In this document: positions 18,232 to 28,661 of the stretch, in pieces
Layout: each line of letters begins with the position of its first letter
Position numbering within the stretch: the stretch's first letter is position 1
From: Pelagibacteraceae bacterium AG-447-E22
Lineage (GTDB): Bacteria; Pseudomonadota; Alphaproteobacteria; Pelagibacterales; Pelagibacteraceae
Direction of reading: 5' to 3'
Assembly (NCBI GenBank): GCA_003212295.1
Contig: QCQC01000005.1
Location: 1-50,267, forward strand
Length of the DNA: 50,267 nt
Program-made: the position numbers and the translations under genes
Notes under the pieces: generated by a model
What the model saw: the letters and a program-made list of their open reading frames with translations, nothing else
Database searches by the model: none
Told to the model about the DNA's origin: nothing

Positions 18232-18770
18232 TATTTCTTTTTTCCCTCTTTTTTAATTACATATTGACCTTTTTCTCTAATACCTTTTCCTTTATATGGT
18301 TCTATTTTTCGAAATGTTTTAATTTTTGAAACTACTAATCCAACTTGTTGTTTATCAACTCCTGATATTTTTAATGTTGTTTGTTTTTCAACCACAATTT
18401 TTATACCCTCTGGGATATCAAAATTAACATCGTGGCTATATCCTAGTTGTAAATTTAATACATTTCCCTTTAAAGCTGCTCTATATCCAACACCAACTAA
18501 TTCTAAAATTTTTTCATAACCCTTGCTTGAACCTATCACAGCATTATTTATTAAACTACGACTCATGCCCCATAATCTTTTAGTATCTTGATTTATTTTT
18601 TTTGGTTTAAGTGAAATTTCTTTTCCATCTTTGATATCAAGATTAAATATTTCGAGGTCTAAATTAATTGATTTTTTTCCTAAAGGACCCTCAATATTTA
18701 AAATATTACCAGCTAAAGCAACCTTTACTTTTTCTGGAATTGATATATTTATTTTTCCTATTTTAGACAT
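18231..18770 (-). CDS. rplF: Ribosomal protein uL6
   Basis: Large-subunit protein at the base of the L7/L12 stalk, near the elongation factor site. Two tandem alpha/beta domains are visible: [15 protein letters not shown] at the start, and a C-terminal domain with [15 protein letters not shown] and the signature [15 protein letters not shown]. Length (179) is standard. It overlaps both rpsH and rplR by one base. Confidence 0.97.
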   Translation of the reverse strand: MSKIGKINISIPEKVKVALAGNILNIEGPLGKKSINLDLEIFNLDIKDGKEISLKPKKINQDTKRLWGMSRSLINNAVIGSSKGYEKILELVGVGYRAALKGNVLNLQLGYSHDVNFDIPEGIKIVVEKQTTLKISGVDKQQVGLVVSKIKTFRKIEPYKGKGIREKGQYVIKKEGKKK

Positions 18771-19165
18771 TAAAACACCTTACAAATAATTTCGCCGCCA
18801 ACTCGTTGTTTTCTTGCATCCATATCTGTCATCACACCTTTTGGAGTAGAAACAATAGCTATACCCAAACCATTATTAATTTTAGGCAGACTATCTGCGC
18901 TTGAGAAAATTCTTCTCCCAGGTTTAGACACTCTCTCAAATGCACTTATAACAGGATTGCCTGAATGATACTTTAATTCTAATGATAGTATGGATCTATT
19001 ATCTAATGAATTAACTTTAAAATCTTTAATAAAGCCTTCATTCTTTAAAATTCCTGCAATTTTTGTTTTAAAATTTGATGCAGGTAATTGAACATTTTTA
19101 TGACTTCTTGCTTGAGCATTTTTTACTCTTGCTATCATATCTCCTATAGGGTCACTTAAACTCAT
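18770..19165 (-). CDS. rpsH: Ribosomal protein uS8
   Basis: Primary 16S rRNA binder in the central domain; in E. coli it also represses the spc operon. It begins MSLSDPIGDMIARVKNAQ and ends with GIAIVSTPKGVMTDMDARKQ and GGEIICKVF, the S8 signature. Length (131) is standard. I see no S8 rRNA-mimic operator in the very short gaps around rplE, so E. coli-style feedback is not evident here. Confidence 0.97.
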   Translation of the reverse strand: MSLSDPIGDMIARVKNAQARSHKNVQLPASNFKTKIAGILKNEGFIKDFKVNSLDNRSILSLELKYHSGNPVISAFERVSKPGRRIFSSADSLPKINNGLGIAIVSTPKGVMTDMDARKQRVGGEIICKVF

Positions 19166-19175
19166 ATTTTCCTTT

Positions 19176-19481
19176 CTACCAACTTGATTTTACTAGTCCT
19201 GGAATTTTTCCCTGAAGCCCTAGTTGTCTTAATGCAATTCTTGATATCTTTAACTTTCTATAAACTCCATGAGGTCTTCCAGTAATTTGACATCTGTTCA
19301 TAACTCTAACTTTTGCAGAATTTCTTGGCATTTTTGATAATTTTTGTTGTGCTTTAAATCTTTCCTCAAGAGAAATTTTTTTATCCATTATAATCTTTTT
19401 TAATTTTTCCCTTTTTTTATAAAATCTATTTGAAAGTTTAATTCTTCTATTATTTTTGTTAATTGAACTTAGTTTTGCCAT
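19176..19481 (-). CDS. rpsN: Ribosomal protein uS14, zinc-free long form
   Basis: Small-subunit head protein. With 101 residues and no CxxC pairs it is the long zinc-independent type. Diagnostic parts are [36 protein letters not shown] and the C-terminal [14 protein letters not shown]. It lies ten bases before rpsH, one of the larger gaps in this cluster. Confidence 0.97.
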   Translation of the reverse strand: MAKLSSINKNNRRIKLSNRFYKKREKLKKIIMDKKISLEERFKAQQKLSKMPRNSAKVRVMNRCQITGRPHGVYRKLKISRIALRQLGLQGKIPGLVKSSW

Positions 19482-19482
19482 T

Positions 19483-20037
19483 TTAATTTTCTCCTTTTTT
19501 TACAAATGGGAAATTCAGTTTTTCTAATAAAGCTAAACTATGATCTTTTCCCTTAGATGAAATTACAATGATAATGTCTAATCCTCTTACTTTATCGGCT
19601 CTATCAAAACTAACTTCTGGAAAAATGATATGTTCCTTAATTCCAAATGTATAATTTCCAAATTTATCAAAACCTTTATCAGATAGTCCCCTAAAATCTT
19701 TAACTCTAGGTAAGGCTATGTTTACTAATCTATCCAAAAATTCATACATCTTATTTTTTCTTAAAGTAACTTTTAATCCTGCGTTTGTACCTTTTCTAGT
19801 TTTAAAATTTGCAATCGATTTTTTAAATTTAGTAATAACAGGTTTTTGACCTGTAATTTTTGATAAATCCTCCTCACAAGATTTTAAAATCTTTGAGTCA
19901 TTTCCATCTAATCCTAAGCCCATATTTATCACAATTTTTTCAATTTTTGGGCCCATGTATGTGTTTTTAAATCCAAATTGTGTTTTTAAAGAAGGTTGAA
20001 TTTCTTTTAAAAAGAGTTCTTTTAATCTTGGTGTCAT
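19483..20037 (-). CDS. rplE: Ribosomal protein uL5
   Basis: 5S rRNA-binding protein of the central protuberance; contacts the P-site tRNA. Recognised by [19 protein letters not shown] near residue 32, [18 protein letters not shown] near 67, and [16 protein letters not shown] near 118, with [17 protein letters not shown] near the C-terminus. Length (184) is normal. It overlaps rplX by one base. Confidence 0.97.
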   Translation of the reverse strand: MTPRLKELFLKEIQPSLKTQFGFKNTYMGPKIEKIVINMGLGLDGNDSKILKSCEEDLSKITGQKPVITKFKKSIANFKTRKGTNAGLKVTLRKNKMYEFLDRLVNIALPRVKDFRGLSDKGFDKFGNYTFGIKEHIIFPEVSFDRADKVRGLDIIIVISSKGKDHSLALLEKLNFPFVKKGEN

Positions 20038-20279
20038 TATTTTTTAACTACTTTCTTTTTTGCTTTTTCCTCGATTAATTTTAAATTTGAAATATGAATA
20101 AAATTCTCTTTTGAAAAAATCCCACCTTTTTTTTCTTTTGTTGTTTTGACATGTTTTTTTACCATATTAATTTCTTTAACTTTTGCTCTATAATTTTTTC
20201 TATCTATTTCAATAACTTCACCTTCTTTTTTTTTATCCTTTCCTGATAAAATTTTTACTCTCAATCCCTTTTTAATCAT
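20037..20279 (-). CDS. rplX: Ribosomal protein uL24, short
   Basis: Assembly-initiating large-subunit protein at the tunnel exit. The KOW motif is visible at the start ([20 protein letters not shown]), followed by [20 protein letters not shown] and HISNLKL. It has only 80 residues against about 104 in E. coli: the C-terminal segment beyond the ISNLKL strand is replaced by a short lysine tail. Both ends overlap neighbours by one base, so the short length is not a start-site error. Confidence 0.95.
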   Translation of the reverse strand: MIKKGLRVKILSGKDKKKEGEVIEIDRKNYRAKVKEINMVKKHVKTTKEKKGGIFSKENFIHISNLKLIEEKAKKKVVKK

Positions 20280-20647
20280 TATAAAACCTCCGGAGCTAAT
20301 GATATTATTTTCATCTGTCCTCTATTTCTTAATTCTCTAGTAACTGGACCAAAAATTCTAGTTCCTACAGGCTCACCTTTATCATCAACTAAAACAGCAG
20401 CGTTATTATCAAATTTTACTTTTGAGCCATCATCTCTATGAATCCCTTTTTTAACTCTAACTACAACTGCTTTGTGGACCGAGCCTTTTTTTACTTTTCC
20501 TTTCGGTATAGCTTCTTTAACAGCAATAACAATTGTGTCACCGATGCTAGCATATCTTCTTTTAGAACCACCAAGAACTTTTATACACTCAATTTTTTTT
20601 GCTCCTGTGTTATCAGCAACATATAATTCAGTTTGAACTTGTATCAT
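20279..20647 (-). CDS. rplN: Ribosomal protein uL14
   Basis: Beta-barrel protein at the subunit interface, forming bridges to 16S rRNA and binding the silencing factor Rsf[21 protein letters not shown] at the start and [13 protein letters not shown] near the end are canonical; 122 residues is the usual size. It overlaps rpsQ by one base. Confidence 0.98.
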   Translation of the reverse strand: MIQVQTELYVADNTGAKKIECIKVLGGSKRRYASIGDTIVIAVKEAIPKGKVKKGSVHKAVVVRVKKGIHRDDGSKVKFDNNAAVLVDDKGEPVGTRIFGPVTRELRNRGQMKIISLAPEVL

Positions 20648-20883
20648 TATTTATTACTCTCCATTACCTCAAATTTTTTATTTTTTGAAAAAGGTCTACT
20701 CTCAATTATTGAAACCTTATCTCCTGTTTTGTAAGTATTGTTTTCATCATGAGCATTATATTTTTTTCTCACTTTAATTACTTTTTTTAATAAAGGATGT
20801 GAGTATTTTCTTTCAACCATTACTGTTATAGTTTTGTTAGGTTTATCACTCACAACAATTCCCTTTAGAATTTTTTTAGGCAT
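20647..20883 (-). CDS. rpsQ: Ribosomal protein uS17
   Basis: Early-assembly small-subunit protein with an OB fold. [20 protein letters not shown] and [20 protein letters not shown] are diagnostic, followed by [20 protein letters not shown]. Length (78) is typical. Its first codons overlap the rpmC 3' end by eight bases. Confidence 0.97.
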   Translation of the reverse strand: MPKKILKGIVVSDKPNKTITVMVERKYSHPLLKKVIKVRKKYNAHDENNTYKTGDKVSIIESRPFSKNKKFEVMESNK

Positions 20884-21067
20884 TTATTTTTCCTTTATAA
20901 AATGTTTTTAGTCTTGCTATAGTTTTTTTTGTTTCATTAATTTTAGCTGGATTATTAATTTGTGAATTTACTTTTTGAAATCTAAAATTAAATAAATCTT
21001 TTTTCAGTTTATCTATATTTTTTAAAATTTGATCTTTTGTCATCTTTTTTATTTCTTGTTTTTTCAT
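20876..21067 (-). CDS. rpmC: Ribosomal protein uL29
   Basis: Small two-helix protein at the tunnel exit, part of the docking site for SRP and trigger factor. The helical hairpin is visible with [20 protein letters not shown] at the turn and KKTIARLKT in the second helix. Its 63 residues are standard. It begins directly after the rplP stop. Confidence 0.95.
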   Translation of the reverse strand: MKKQEIKKMTKDQILKNIDKLKKDLFNFRFQKVNSQINNPAKINETKKTIARLKTFYKGKINA

Positions 21068-21478
21068 TTATGCAAATCTTTTTATTGTTTTTGTTTTAAT
21101 AGGTAATTTTGCAGACGCTTTATATAAAGCTTCTTTTGCAACTTCCTCTGATACACCATCCACTTCAAATAAAATCCTACCAGGCTTAACTCTGCAAGCA
21201 TAATATTCTGGGGAACCTTTCCCTTTTCCCATACGTACCTCAATAGGTTTTTTAGAAACCGGGATATTAGGAAAAATTCTAGTCCAAACCCTTCCTTGTC
21301 TTTTCATGTGTCGAGTCAAAGCCACTCTGGCCGCTTCAATTTGTTTTCCTGTTACTCTTTCAGGTGTCAATGCTTTTAATGCATAAGCTCCATAATTAAT
21401 AAAATTAGCTCTTGATGCATTTCCGTGAATTCTACCCTTATGAGCTTTTCTCCATTTTGTCCTTACAGGCTGTAACAT
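21068..21478 (-). CDS. rplP: Ribosomal protein uL16
   Basis: Lies near the A-site tRNA elbow and is important for peptidyl transfer. It starts [19 protein letters not shown] and carries [20 protein letters not shown] and [20 protein letters not shown], all canonical; 136 residues is normal. It overlaps the rpsC stop by one base. Confidence 0.98.
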   Translation of the reverse strand: MLQPVRTKWRKAHKGRIHGNASRANFINYGAYALKALTPERVTGKQIEAARVALTRHMKRQGRVWTRIFPNIPVSKKPIEVRMGKGKGSPEYYACRVKPGRILFEVDGVSEEVAKEALYKASAKLPIKTKTIKRFA

Positions 21479-22158
21479 TATGCTTTATCCTCTTTTGATA
21501 TTACTTTGTTTGTCTCTTGACTAAATTCTTTAGCAAAAACTTCACCTTTATAAATCCAGACTTTAATTCCAATTATGCCATAAGTGGTTAATGCCTCAGC
21601 TTCGGCATAATCAATATCAGCTCTCAATGTGTGTGAGGGTATACTGCCATCTCTTAGCCATTCTGTTCTTGCAATTTCATTTCCTCCAAGTCTTCCGCTT
21701 AAAGATACCTTAATTCCTTTTGCTCCCAGTCTTAAACAAGACTGCATAGCTCTCTTCATTGCACGTCTATAAGAAATTCTTTTAACAAGCTGTTGTGCTA
21801 TATTTTCTGCTACTAAATATGCATTTGTCTCAGGTTTTTTTACCTCTTTGATATTAAGAGTAATTTCATTTTTCGTAAATTTAGATAAATTATTCTTAAT
21901 TTTATCAATATCACTTCCTTTTTTTCCAATTACAAAACCAGGTCTAGATGTGTAGATTGTAACATAACATTTGTTAGCAGTTCTCTCAATCATGACCTTT
22001 GAAACCCCAGAATTTATAACATTTTTTTTGATATAATTTCTTATCTTAAAGTCTTCAATTAAATAATTGCCAAAATCTTTCTTTTTAGCATACCAAACAG
22101 AGTCCCAGCCTCTGTTTACTCCTAATCTAAAACCAACTGGATTAACTTTTTGACCCAT
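21478..22158 (-). CDS. rpsC: Ribosomal protein uS3
   Basis: Small-subunit head protein at the mRNA entry tunnel with helicase-like function. [20 protein letters not shown] opens the protein; the KH domain GxxG loop is in [19 protein letters not shown] near residue 74; the C-terminal domain carries [13 protein letters not shown] and [20 protein letters not shown]. Length (226) is normal. Its first 17 bases overlap the rplV 3' end, the longest same-strand overlap in the cluster. Confidence 0.98.
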   Translation of the reverse strand: MGQKVNPVGFRLGVNRGWDSVWYAKKKDFGNYLIEDFKIRNYIKKNVINSGVSKVMIERTANKCYVTIYTSRPGFVIGKKGSDIDKIKNNLSKFTKNEITLNIKEVKKPETNAYLVAENIAQQLVKRISYRRAMKRAMQSCLRLGAKGIKVSLSGRLGGNEIARTEWLRDGSIPSHTLRADIDYAEAEALTTYGIIGIKVWIYKGEVFAKEFSQETNKVISKEDKA

Positions 22159-22540
22159 GACTCTCCATTATTTTGTTTTTTTCTGATAAAATTATAGTGA
22201 CACTAGAGTATGGTTTTAAGATTGGTGCTGCTCTACCTTTTGCTCTAGGTCTAAATCTTTTCATAACAATCTTCTTTCCACAATATGCTTCTTTAACTAT
22301 CAGTTTATCAATATCATATTGAAAATTATTTTCAGCATTTGCAATAGCCGAGTTAATAGTCTTTCTTATGTCTCTGGTAATTCTTTTTTCAGAAAATTGT
22401 AAATCTCTTATGGCTACATCAACTTTTTTTCCAACTATACTTCTTAAAATTGGATTTAGCTTTCTTACACTAGATCTAATGTTATTATTTATAGATTTCA
22501 CTAGTTTTTCTTTCTCTTTATTTATTTTTTTTTTACTCAT
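22142..22540 (-). CDS. rplV: Ribosomal protein uL22
   Basis: Lines the nascent-peptide tunnel through its long beta-hairpin. The conserved body is [20 protein letters not shown], then [20 protein letters not shown], and the hairpin [20 protein letters not shown]. An N-terminal lysine-rich extension of about 15-20 residues makes 132 residues against 110 in E. coli. It starts two bases after rpsS. Confidence 0.97.
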   Translation of the reverse strand: MSKKKINKEKEKLVKSINNNIRSSVRKLNPILRSIVGKKVDVAIRDLQFSEKRITRDIRKTINSAIANAENNFQYDIDKLIVKEAYCGKKIVMKRFRPRAKGRAAPILKPYSSVTIILSEKNKIMESHGSKS

Positions 22541-22542
22541 AA

Positions 22543-22842
22543 TTATTTTTTAGCCTCTGCTTCAGCTGGTTTGGCTTTTTTATCAGCTGGTGTATGTCCA
22601 AAAAAACTTCGTGTTGGTGCAAATTCTCCAAGTTTATGTCCCACCATATCCTCAGAAATTGTAATTGGTATAAATTTTTTTCCATTATAAATTAAAAAAC
22701 TTACCCCAACAAAATCTGGAATAATCGTTGATTTTCTCGACCAAGTTTTTATAGGTATCTTTTTTGGATCAGTTTTATATTTGTCAACCTTTTTCATTAA
22801 ACTTTCTTCCACAAAAGGTCCTTTCCATACAGCTCTAGCCAT
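22543..22842 (-). CDS. rpsS: Ribosomal protein uS19
   Basis: Small-subunit head protein that partners S13. [40 protein letters not shown] and [15 protein letters not shown] are the canonical elements. It has an alanine/lysine-rich tail after the conserved HTPADKK and is 99 residues long. It overlaps rplB by one base. Confidence 0.97.
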   Translation of the reverse strand: MARAVWKGPFVEESLMKKVDKYKTDPKKIPIKTWSRKSTIIPDFVGVSFLIYNGKKFIPITISEDMVGHKLGEFAPTRSFFGHTPADKKAKPAEAEAKK

Positions 22843-23681
22843 TATTTTGTATCCTTCCTTTTGTTTCTTCTTCGAACTATAAATTTGTCAGTTCTTTTAT
22901 TATCTCGAGTTTTTAAACCTTTAGCTGATTGACCAGTTGGTGAAACTGGGTGTCTTCCTCCAGCAGATTTACCTTCACCACCTCCATGAGGATGGTCAAC
23001 AGGGTTTTTAACTACACCTCTAGTGTGCGGCCTTCTTCCAAGCCATCTTGATCTACCTGCTTTACCAATTTTAATATTTTTTTGATCAGGGTTACTTAAA
23101 ACACCGATTGTTGCTAAAGATCTAGAATCTATTTTTCTTACCTCTCCAGAGGCCATTTTTATCAAACTGTAATTACCATCAATACCACTTATTGATACTG
23201 AGGCGCCAGCCGATCTCGCAATTTTTCCACCTCCACCAGGTTGAATTTCAACATTGTGAATATTTATTCCAACCGGAATATCTTGCAGTGGCATACAATT
23301 ACCAATTTTAATTTCTTTTTTTGAACCACTTTCTATTTTATCACCGACTTTAATTTTTTGAGGAGCTAAATAATAAGCATGGGAATTGTCATCAAACTTT
23401 ACAAGCATTATGTAACATGATCTGTTTGGATCATATTCAATTCTTTGAACTGTTGCTTCTTTATCAAATTTCTTACGGTAAAAATCAATATGTCTATACA
23501 TCTTTTTATGACCGCCTGCTCTATTAATAGATGTTATATGACCATTATTGTTCCTTCCTTTCATTGCGTTTTTAGGGGAAACTAAATTTTTAAATGGTTT
23601 TCCTTTCCACAAACCTGCTCTATTTACAAGAATTGTTCCTCTTGATGATTTTGTATAAGGTTTGAAAGTCTTTAAAGCCAT
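22842..23681 (-). CDS. rplB: Ribosomal protein uL2
   Basis: Large-subunit protein essential for subunit joining and peptidyl transferase. Diagnostic blocks are [40 protein letters not shown], and the C-terminal catalytic-region loop [20 protein letters not shown] with the conserved histidine. Length (279) is standard. It follows rplW by three bases. Confidence 0.98.
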   Translation of the reverse strand: MALKTFKPYTKSSRGTILVNRAGLWKGKPFKNLVSPKNAMKGRNNNGHITSINRAGGHKKMYRHIDFYRKKFDKEATVQRIEYDPNRSCYIMLVKFDDNSHAYYLAPQKIKVGDKIESGSKKEIKIGNCMPLQDIPVGINIHNVEIQPGGGGKIARSAGASVSISGIDGNYSLIKMASGEVRKIDSRSLATIGVLSNPDQKNIKIGKAGRSRWLGRRPHTRGVVKNPVDHPHGGGEGKSAGGRHPVSPTGQSAKGLKTRDNKRTDKFIVRRRNKRKDTK

Positions 23682-23684
23682 TGT

Positions 23685-23978
23685 TTATATTCCTGTTGTA
23701 AGATCAATACTCTGACCCTTTTTTAATGTTATTATTGCTTTTTTAAATCCTGAAACTTTAACTTTTTTGCCTCTAGTTACTTTTGTTCTATTTTTCTTAT
23801 TAACGATATTAATTTTTGTTACATTCACTTTGAATATTTTTTCAATATTCTTTTTTAAATTTTCCTTATTTGCTGCAGACGGTACCTTAAAAACAATTTT
23901 ATTCAATTCAGATAAATTAGTTGATTTTTCAGTAATAAATGGAGAAATAATCTTGTCATATAAATGTATTTTTTTCAT
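23685..23978 (-). CDS. rplW: Ribosomal protein uL23
   Basis: Tunnel-exit protein and docking point for trigger factor and SRP. The pattern YDKIISPFITEKSTNLSELN, then VPSAANKENLKKNIEKIFKV and VTKINIVNKKNRTKVTRGKK, is typical, including the conserved KVNVTKIN strand. Length (97) is normal. It starts one base after rplD. Confidence 0.96.
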   Translation of the reverse strand: MKKIHLYDKIISPFITEKSTNLSELNKIVFKVPSAANKENLKKNIEKIFKVNVTKINIVNKKNRTKVTRGKKVKVSGFKKAIITLKKGQSIDLTTGI

Positions 23979-23979
23979 T

Positions 23980-24603
23980 TTATGAATATCTCTTTTCTAG
24001 TTCTTTCACAGAACTTTCAGTAAAAACAACTTTCTTAAATTTTACAATATCAAAAGCACTAAAATGATTAACATCAGTGATTTTAATATTAGGAATATTT
24101 CTAGCTGATTTTTCAATTTTCTCTTTAGAGTTTTTATCTAACACTATTAATGAATTTGTAATTTCAAATTTTTTAACAATACTATTCATTTCTTTTGTTT
24201 TTTTAATTTCATTATTAAAGTCATTGAATATTAATAGGTTTTTATTTTTATTTTTTTCACTTATTAACGATGCAATACTTTGCTTTTTTTCACTTTTATT
24301 TAATTTTCTAACTTTGTAAGCTAATTCACCTTTAGGGCCATGAGCTACACCACCGCCAACAAATATTGGAGCCTTTTTACTTGCATGTCTTGCGTTACCA
24401 GTTCCTTTTTGTGCATAAATTTTAGATGTTGGTCCAGAAACTTCATTTTGTTGTTTTGTTTTAGCATGTCTTTTTTTATAGTTAGCATTGGTTTTATATA
24501 AAACGTTATCAATCAATTTATGATTAATTTTAGCTGAAAAAACTTTATCTAAAACTTCGATAGCAGTTTTCTTTCCATTTAAATCTAATTTTTCTATTTT
24601 CAT
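23980..24603 (-). CDS. rplD: Ribosomal protein uL4
   Basis: Tunnel-wall protein; in E. coli it also autoregulates the S10 operon. The tunnel loop is visible as SKIYAQKGTGNARHASKKAP followed by FVGGGVAHGPKG. Length (207) is normal. The second half is lysine- and asparagine-rich. No leader exists upstream of rpsJ for E. coli-style L4 attenuation. Confidence 0.96.
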   Translation of the reverse strand: MKIEKLDLNGKKTAIEVLDKVFSAKINHKLIDNVLYKTNANYKKRHAKTKQQNEVSGPTSKIYAQKGTGNARHASKKAPIFVGGGVAHGPKGELAYKVRKLNKSEKKQSIASLISEKNKNKNLLIFNDFNNEIKKTKEMNSIVKKFEITNSLIVLDKNSKEKIEKSARNIPNIKITDVNHFSAFDIVKFKKVVFTESSVKELEKRYS

Positions 24604-24607
24604 TTCT

Positions 24608-25318
24608 TTATTTTTTCTTTTTATCTGGTGTTTTTTTTGCTTCTTCAGCTTTCTTAATTTTTTCGTTGATTGTAGATTTCTTAATATTTTTTACTGATCC
24701 TCTTACAATAACCTCCGCATTTTTTGATCCAGGAATCGAACCTTTCAAATATAATAATTCATTTTCTAAGTCAGTTTTAACAATCTCGATATTTTGCATG
24801 GTTCTCAGTTTATCTCCCATGTGACCAGCCATCTTTTTACCTTTGAATACTTTTCCTGGGTCTTGTCTTTGTCCGGTTGATCCGTGAGACCTATGAGATA
24901 TTGAAACACCGTGAGTTGCTCTTAGACCTCCAAAATTATGTCTTTTCATGGCACCTGCAAAACCTTTTCCAATTGTTTTTGATTTGGTGTCGACAAATTT
25001 GACATCTTTAAATATTTCTAAACCAAACTCATTACCAACTTTGTAATTTTCTGTTTTTAAAACTCTATATTCTTTTAATATTTTTTTTGGCTCTGTATTT
25101 CTTTTTGTGTAATATCCTTTCATTGATTTTGTTAATTTTGAGTTTTTTATTTTACCAAAACCTAATTGAACTGCTTTATATCCTCTTTCTTTTTCTTCTA
25201 TCACTTGAATTACTCTAGCTTTTTCCATTTTTAAAACTGTTACTGGAACAACTTGACCAGTTTTATAAAATTCCCTGGTCATTCCAATTTTTTTTCCAAT
25301 TAATGCTATTTCATTCAT
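24608..25318 (-). CDS. rplC: Ribosomal protein uL3
   Basis: One of the first large-subunit assembly proteins; its loop reaches the peptidyl transferase centre. LIGKKIGMTREFYKTGQVVP begins the protein, and HRSHGSTGQRQDPGKVFKGK with KMAGHMG is the loop whose glutamine is methylated by PrmB in other bacteria. A lysine-rich tail of about 20 residues closes it, giving 236 residues. It lies one base after rpsJ. Confidence 0.97.
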   Translation of the reverse strand: MNEIALIGKKIGMTREFYKTGQVVPVTVLKMEKARVIQVIEEKERGYKAVQLGFGKIKNSKLTKSMKGYYTKRNTEPKKILKEYRVLKTENYKVGNEFGLEIFKDVKFVDTKSKTIGKGFAGAMKRHNFGGLRATHGVSISHRSHGSTGQRQDPGKVFKGKKMAGHMGDKLRTMQNIEIVKTDLENELLYLKGSIPGSKNAEVIVRGSVKNIKKSTINEKIKKAEEAKKTPDKKKK

Positions 25319-25319
25319 A

Positions 25320-25628
25320 TTAAATCTTTATCTCCACATCTACTCCTGATGCTAAATCTAATTTCATTAACGCCTCGACTGTTTGAGGAGTTGGTTCTAT
25401 TATGTCTATTAATCTTTTATGGGTTCTTGACTCGAATTGTTCTCGACTTTTTTTATCGATGTGGGGTGATCTTAATACAGTATATCTCTCAATCCTTGTT
25501 GGTAAGGGTATTGGTCCTTTAATGGTTGCACCAGTTCTTTTTACAGTGTTAACTATTTCTTCTGTTGAAGCATCTAAAATTTTATTATCATAAGCTCTTA
25601 ATTTTATTCTAATATTTTGTTTTTCCAT
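25320..25628 (-). CDS. rpsJ: Ribosomal protein uS10
   Basis: Small-subunit protein that also binds NusB in antitermination and NusG in transcription-translation coupling. [40 protein letters not shown] and [20 protein letters not shown] are canonical; 102 residues is standard. It starts two bases after fusA. In most proteobacteria tuf separates fusA from rpsJ; here it does not. Confidence 0.98.
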   Translation of the reverse strand: MEKQNIRIKLRAYDNKILDASTEEIVNTVKRTGATIKGPIPLPTRIERYTVLRSPHIDKKSREQFESRTHKRLIDIIEPTPQTVEALMKLDLASGVDVEIKI

Positions 25629-25630
25629 AA

Positions 25631-27709
25631 CTATCCTGCAACTTTCTTGGTTACTTCATCTTGAACATTTTGTGGAACTTTTGAATAATGGTCAAAGAAC
25701 ATAGAATACTGTGCTCTACCTTGTGACATTGATCTTAAATTATTAATATATCCAAACATATTTGCTAACGGTACCATAGCAGTAATCACTGTTGCATTTC
25801 CTCTTTGTTCTTGAGTACTTATTTGTCCTCTTCTACTATTCAAGTCTCCAATTACATCTCCCATGTAATCCTCGGGTGTTACTACCTCAACTCTCATAAT
25901 TGGTTCTAACAATTTTAGACCACCTTGAGTACAAGCTTCTTTAAAACAAGCTCTGCTAGCTAATTCAAAAGCTAAAACACTTGAGTCAACATCGTGATGT
26001 AAACCATCAACAATTGTAACCTTGTAATCAATCAAAGGAAAGCCAGCTAATATTCCACTGTCTGAAACACTTTCAATACCTTTTTCAACACCTGGAATAA
26101 ACTCTTTTGGAATAGCACCACCTTTAATCGCACTCTCAACATCTCTTCCTTTCCCAGGATCTTGAGGTTCTACAAATAATTTAACTTTAGCAAATTGACC
26201 TGCACCACCACTTTGTTTTTTATGTATGTATTCAAACTCAGCAGATTTTTCTATCGTTTCTCTATATGCCACTTGAGGAGCACCAACATTTGCTTCAACT
26301 TTAAATTCTCTTTTCATTCTATCGACAATAATGTCCAAATGAAGCTCACCCATTCCTTTAATGATTGTTTGACCAGACTCTTCATCTGAGGAAACTCTAA
26401 AAGATGGATCTTCTTTAGCTAGTCTAGCTAATGCTTCTCCCATTTTTTCTTGGTCACCTTTTGTTTTTGGTTCTACTGCAATTTCGATTACTGGATCAGG
26501 AAATTCCATTGGTTCAAGCAAAACAGAATTTTCCTCATCACATAAAGTATGACCGGTAATAGTGTTTTTCAAACCTGCTAAAGCGACTATATCACCTGCA
26601 TTAGCTTCTTTAATATCTTCTCTAGAATTAGCGTGCATTAAAAGCATTCTTCCAACTCTCTCTTCTTTTTCTTTTGAAGAATTGTAAATTCCAGTACCAG
26701 ATTTAATTGTGCCTGAATAAATTCTTATAAAAGTTAAAGATCCAACAAATGGGTCATTCGCAACTTTGAAAGCTAGGGCTGAAAAAGGAGCTTTATCATC
26801 AAACTTCATCTCTATCACATCTTCAGATCCAACTTTAGTTCCTTTGATTGATCCAATATCAACAGGACTTGGTAAATAATTTACAACAGCATCTAATAAA
26901 GGTTGAACACCTTTATTTTTAAATGCTGAACCAGTTAAAACTGGCACAAAATCAAAATTCAAAGTTCCTTTTCTTATACATTTAATTAAGTCTTCTTCTT
27001 TAATTTCATTGCCATTTAAATATGCTTCCATTAGCTTCTCATCTTGTTCTACAGCCATCTCAACTAGTTCTGTTCTATATTTTTGTGAAATTTCTTTTAA
27101 ATCATCTGGTATATCTTTATATTCCCACTCAGCACCAAGAGCTTCATTTTTCCATACTTGTGCTTTCATTTTAACAAGATCAACAACTCCAGATAAAGAG
27201 GCCTCTATACCTATTGGAACCTGTATTACTAAAGGTTTAGCTCCTAATCTATCTTTAATCATATCAACACATCTAAAAAAATCAGCACCAGTTCTGTCAA
27301 GCTTATTCACAAAACAAATTCTTGGTACTTTATATTTGTCTGCTTGCCTCCAAACAGTTTCAGATTGCGGTTCAACGCCAGCAACACCGTCAAAGACTGC
27401 AACAGCTCCATCTAAAACTTTTAAGGATCTTTCTACTTCAATTGTAAAATCGACGTGGCCAGGAGTATCAATTATATTAATTCTATGATCCTGCCAAAAA
27501 CAAGTTGTTGCAGCAGAGGTTATAGTAATTCCTCTTTCTTGTTCTTGTTCCATCCAATCCATTGTTGCTGCACCATCATGAACTTCACCAATCTTGTGAC
27601 TTTTTCCAGTGTAATATAAAATTCTTTCTGTTGTGGTAGTTTTGCCTGCATCTATATGTGCCATGATACCAATGTTTCTATATTTATCTAATGTATGTGT
27701 CCTAGCCAT
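25631..27709 (-). CDS. fusA: Elongation factor G
   Basis: GTPase that drives tRNA-mRNA translocation and, with RRF, ribosome recycling. The G-domain P-loop is AHIDAGKT at residues 17-24, switch II is IDTPGHVDF near 82, and [10 protein letters not shown] near 136 gives base specificity. Domain IV carries the [16 protein letters not shown] block and the C-terminus has [15 protein letters not shown] and [18 protein letters not shown]. Length (692) is standard. It starts six bases after rpsG. Confidence 0.98.
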   Translation of the reverse strand: MARTHTLDKYRNIGIMAHIDAGKTTTTERILYYTGKSHKIGEVHDGAATMDWMEQEQERGITITSAATTCFWQDHRINIIDTPGHVDFTIEVERSLKVLDGAVAVFDGVAGVEPQSETVWRQADKYKVPRICFVNKLDRTGADFFRCVDMIKDRLGAKPLVIQVPIGIEASLSGVVDLVKMKAQVWKNEALGAEWEYKDIPDDLKEISQKYRTELVEMAVEQDEKLMEAYLNGNEIKEEDLIKCIRKGTLNFDFVPVLTGSAFKNKGVQPLLDAVVNYLPSPVDIGSIKGTKVGSEDVIEMKFDDKAPFSALAFKVANDPFVGSLTFIRIYSGTIKSGTGIYNSSKEKEERVGRMLLMHANSREDIKEANAGDIVALAGLKNTITGHTLCDEENSVLLEPMEFPDPVIEIAVEPKTKGDQEKMGEALARLAKEDPSFRVSSDEESGQTIIKGMGELHLDIIVDRMKREFKVEANVGAPQVAYRETIEKSAEFEYIHKKQSGGAGQFAKVKLFVEPQDPGKGRDVESAIKGGAIPKEFIPGVEKGIESVSDSGILAGFPLIDYKVTIVDGLHHDVDSSVLAFELASRACFKEACTQGGLKLLEPIMRVEVVTPEDYMGDVIGDLNSRRGQISTQEQRGNATVITAMVPLANMFGYINNLRSMSQGRAQYSMFFDHYSKVPQNVQDEVTKKVAG

Positions 27710-27715
27710 AATTTG

Positions 27716-28186
27716 TTACCATCTAAAATGTGCGAAAGCTTTATTTGATTCCGCCATCTTATGAACATCCTCTCTTTTCTTAACTGCAGCTCCTTTTTTT
27801 TCAAATGCATCATAAATTTCGTTAAAGATCTTATCTGACATATGTTTGTCTTTTCTTTTTCTGGCAGAGTCTATTAACCATCTAATAGCTAATGCTTGTG
27901 CTCTTTTATTTTTAACTTCAACTGGAACTTGATAAGTAGCACCGCCAACTCTCCTAGATCTCACCTCTACTGTGGGCTTAATATTATTTATAGCTTCATT
28001 AAAAACATCTATAGGCTCTCCTTTAGATTTTGTTTTAATTTTTTCTATTGCATCATAAACAATTTTTTCTGCAACCACTTTTTTTCCGTCATACATTATA
28101 GAATTTATTAATTTAGGAATTATTGTAGAGTTAAATTTTGGATCTGGAATTATTTTTTTCTTTGGTTGAGTTTTTTTTCTAGACAT
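27716..28186 (-). CDS. rpsG: Ribosomal protein uS7
   Basis: Primary head-assembly protein of the small subunit, contacting the E-site tRNA. IPKLINSIMYDGKKVVAEKI, VFNEAINNIKPTVEVRSRRV and GGATYQVPVEV are the conserved blocks, ending in ANKAFAHFRW-like ESNKAFAHFRW. Length (156) is standard. It lies three bases after rpsL. Confidence 0.98.
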   Translation of the reverse strand: MSRKKTQPKKKIIPDPKFNSTIIPKLINSIMYDGKKVVAEKIVYDAIEKIKTKSKGEPIDVFNEAINNIKPTVEVRSRRVGGATYQVPVEVKNKRAQALAIRWLIDSARKRKDKHMSDKIFNEIYDAFEKKGAAVKKREDVHKMAESNKAFAHFRW

Positions 28187-28189
28187 TAT

Positions 28190-28561
28190 TTATTTACCTT
28201 TTTTTGTTCCATACAAGGATCTTCTTTGCTTTCTATTAGCAACTCCTTGTGTATCAAGATTACCTCTTAAAATATGGTATCTAACTCCAGGTAAATCTTT
28301 TACTCTTCCACCTCTAATTAATACAACTGAGTGTTCTTGTAAATTATGTCCTTCACCAGGAATATATGCCGTAACTTCAAAACCATTTGAAAGTCTTACT
28401 CTTGCAACTTTTCTTAATGCAGAGTTTGGTTTTTTTGGTGTTGTTGTGTAAACTTTCACGCAAACTCCTCTCTTCAAAGGTTGCTTTTGTAGAGCAGGAA
28501 CTTTGTTCCTTGTAATTTGTTTTACACGTTTTTTTTTCAACAATTGGTTAATAGTCGGCAT
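28190..28561 (-). CDS. rpsL: Ribosomal protein uS12
   Basis: Decoding-centre protein. [33 protein letters not shown] and [18 protein letters not shown] are canonical. The lysines at the two streptomycin-linked positions (in TPKKPNS and GRVKDLP) are wild type, so no resistance allele is seen. Length (123) is normal. It is the first gene of the str-S10-spc cluster, with a strong promoter-like sequence about 100 bases upstream. Confidence 0.98.
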   Translation of the reverse strand: MPTINQLLKKKRVKQITRNKVPALQKQPLKRGVCVKVYTTTPKKPNSALRKVARVRLSNGFEVTAYIPGEGHNLQEHSVVLIRGGRVKDLPGVRYHILRGNLDTQGVANRKQRRSLYGTKKGK

Positions 28562-28661
28562 AATAAAATATATTAAAAAATTTTTGATGAAATAACTGAC
28601 AGGTTATATGTGGCAGCGTTTAGAACCATAATAGCTCTACATTCCAACCAAAAACACCGCC

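Noticed and set aside
27009-27488. 159-codon plus-strand frame inside fusA
   Set aside because: Fully antisense to well-conserved EF-G sequence with no family-like protein; a shadow frame.
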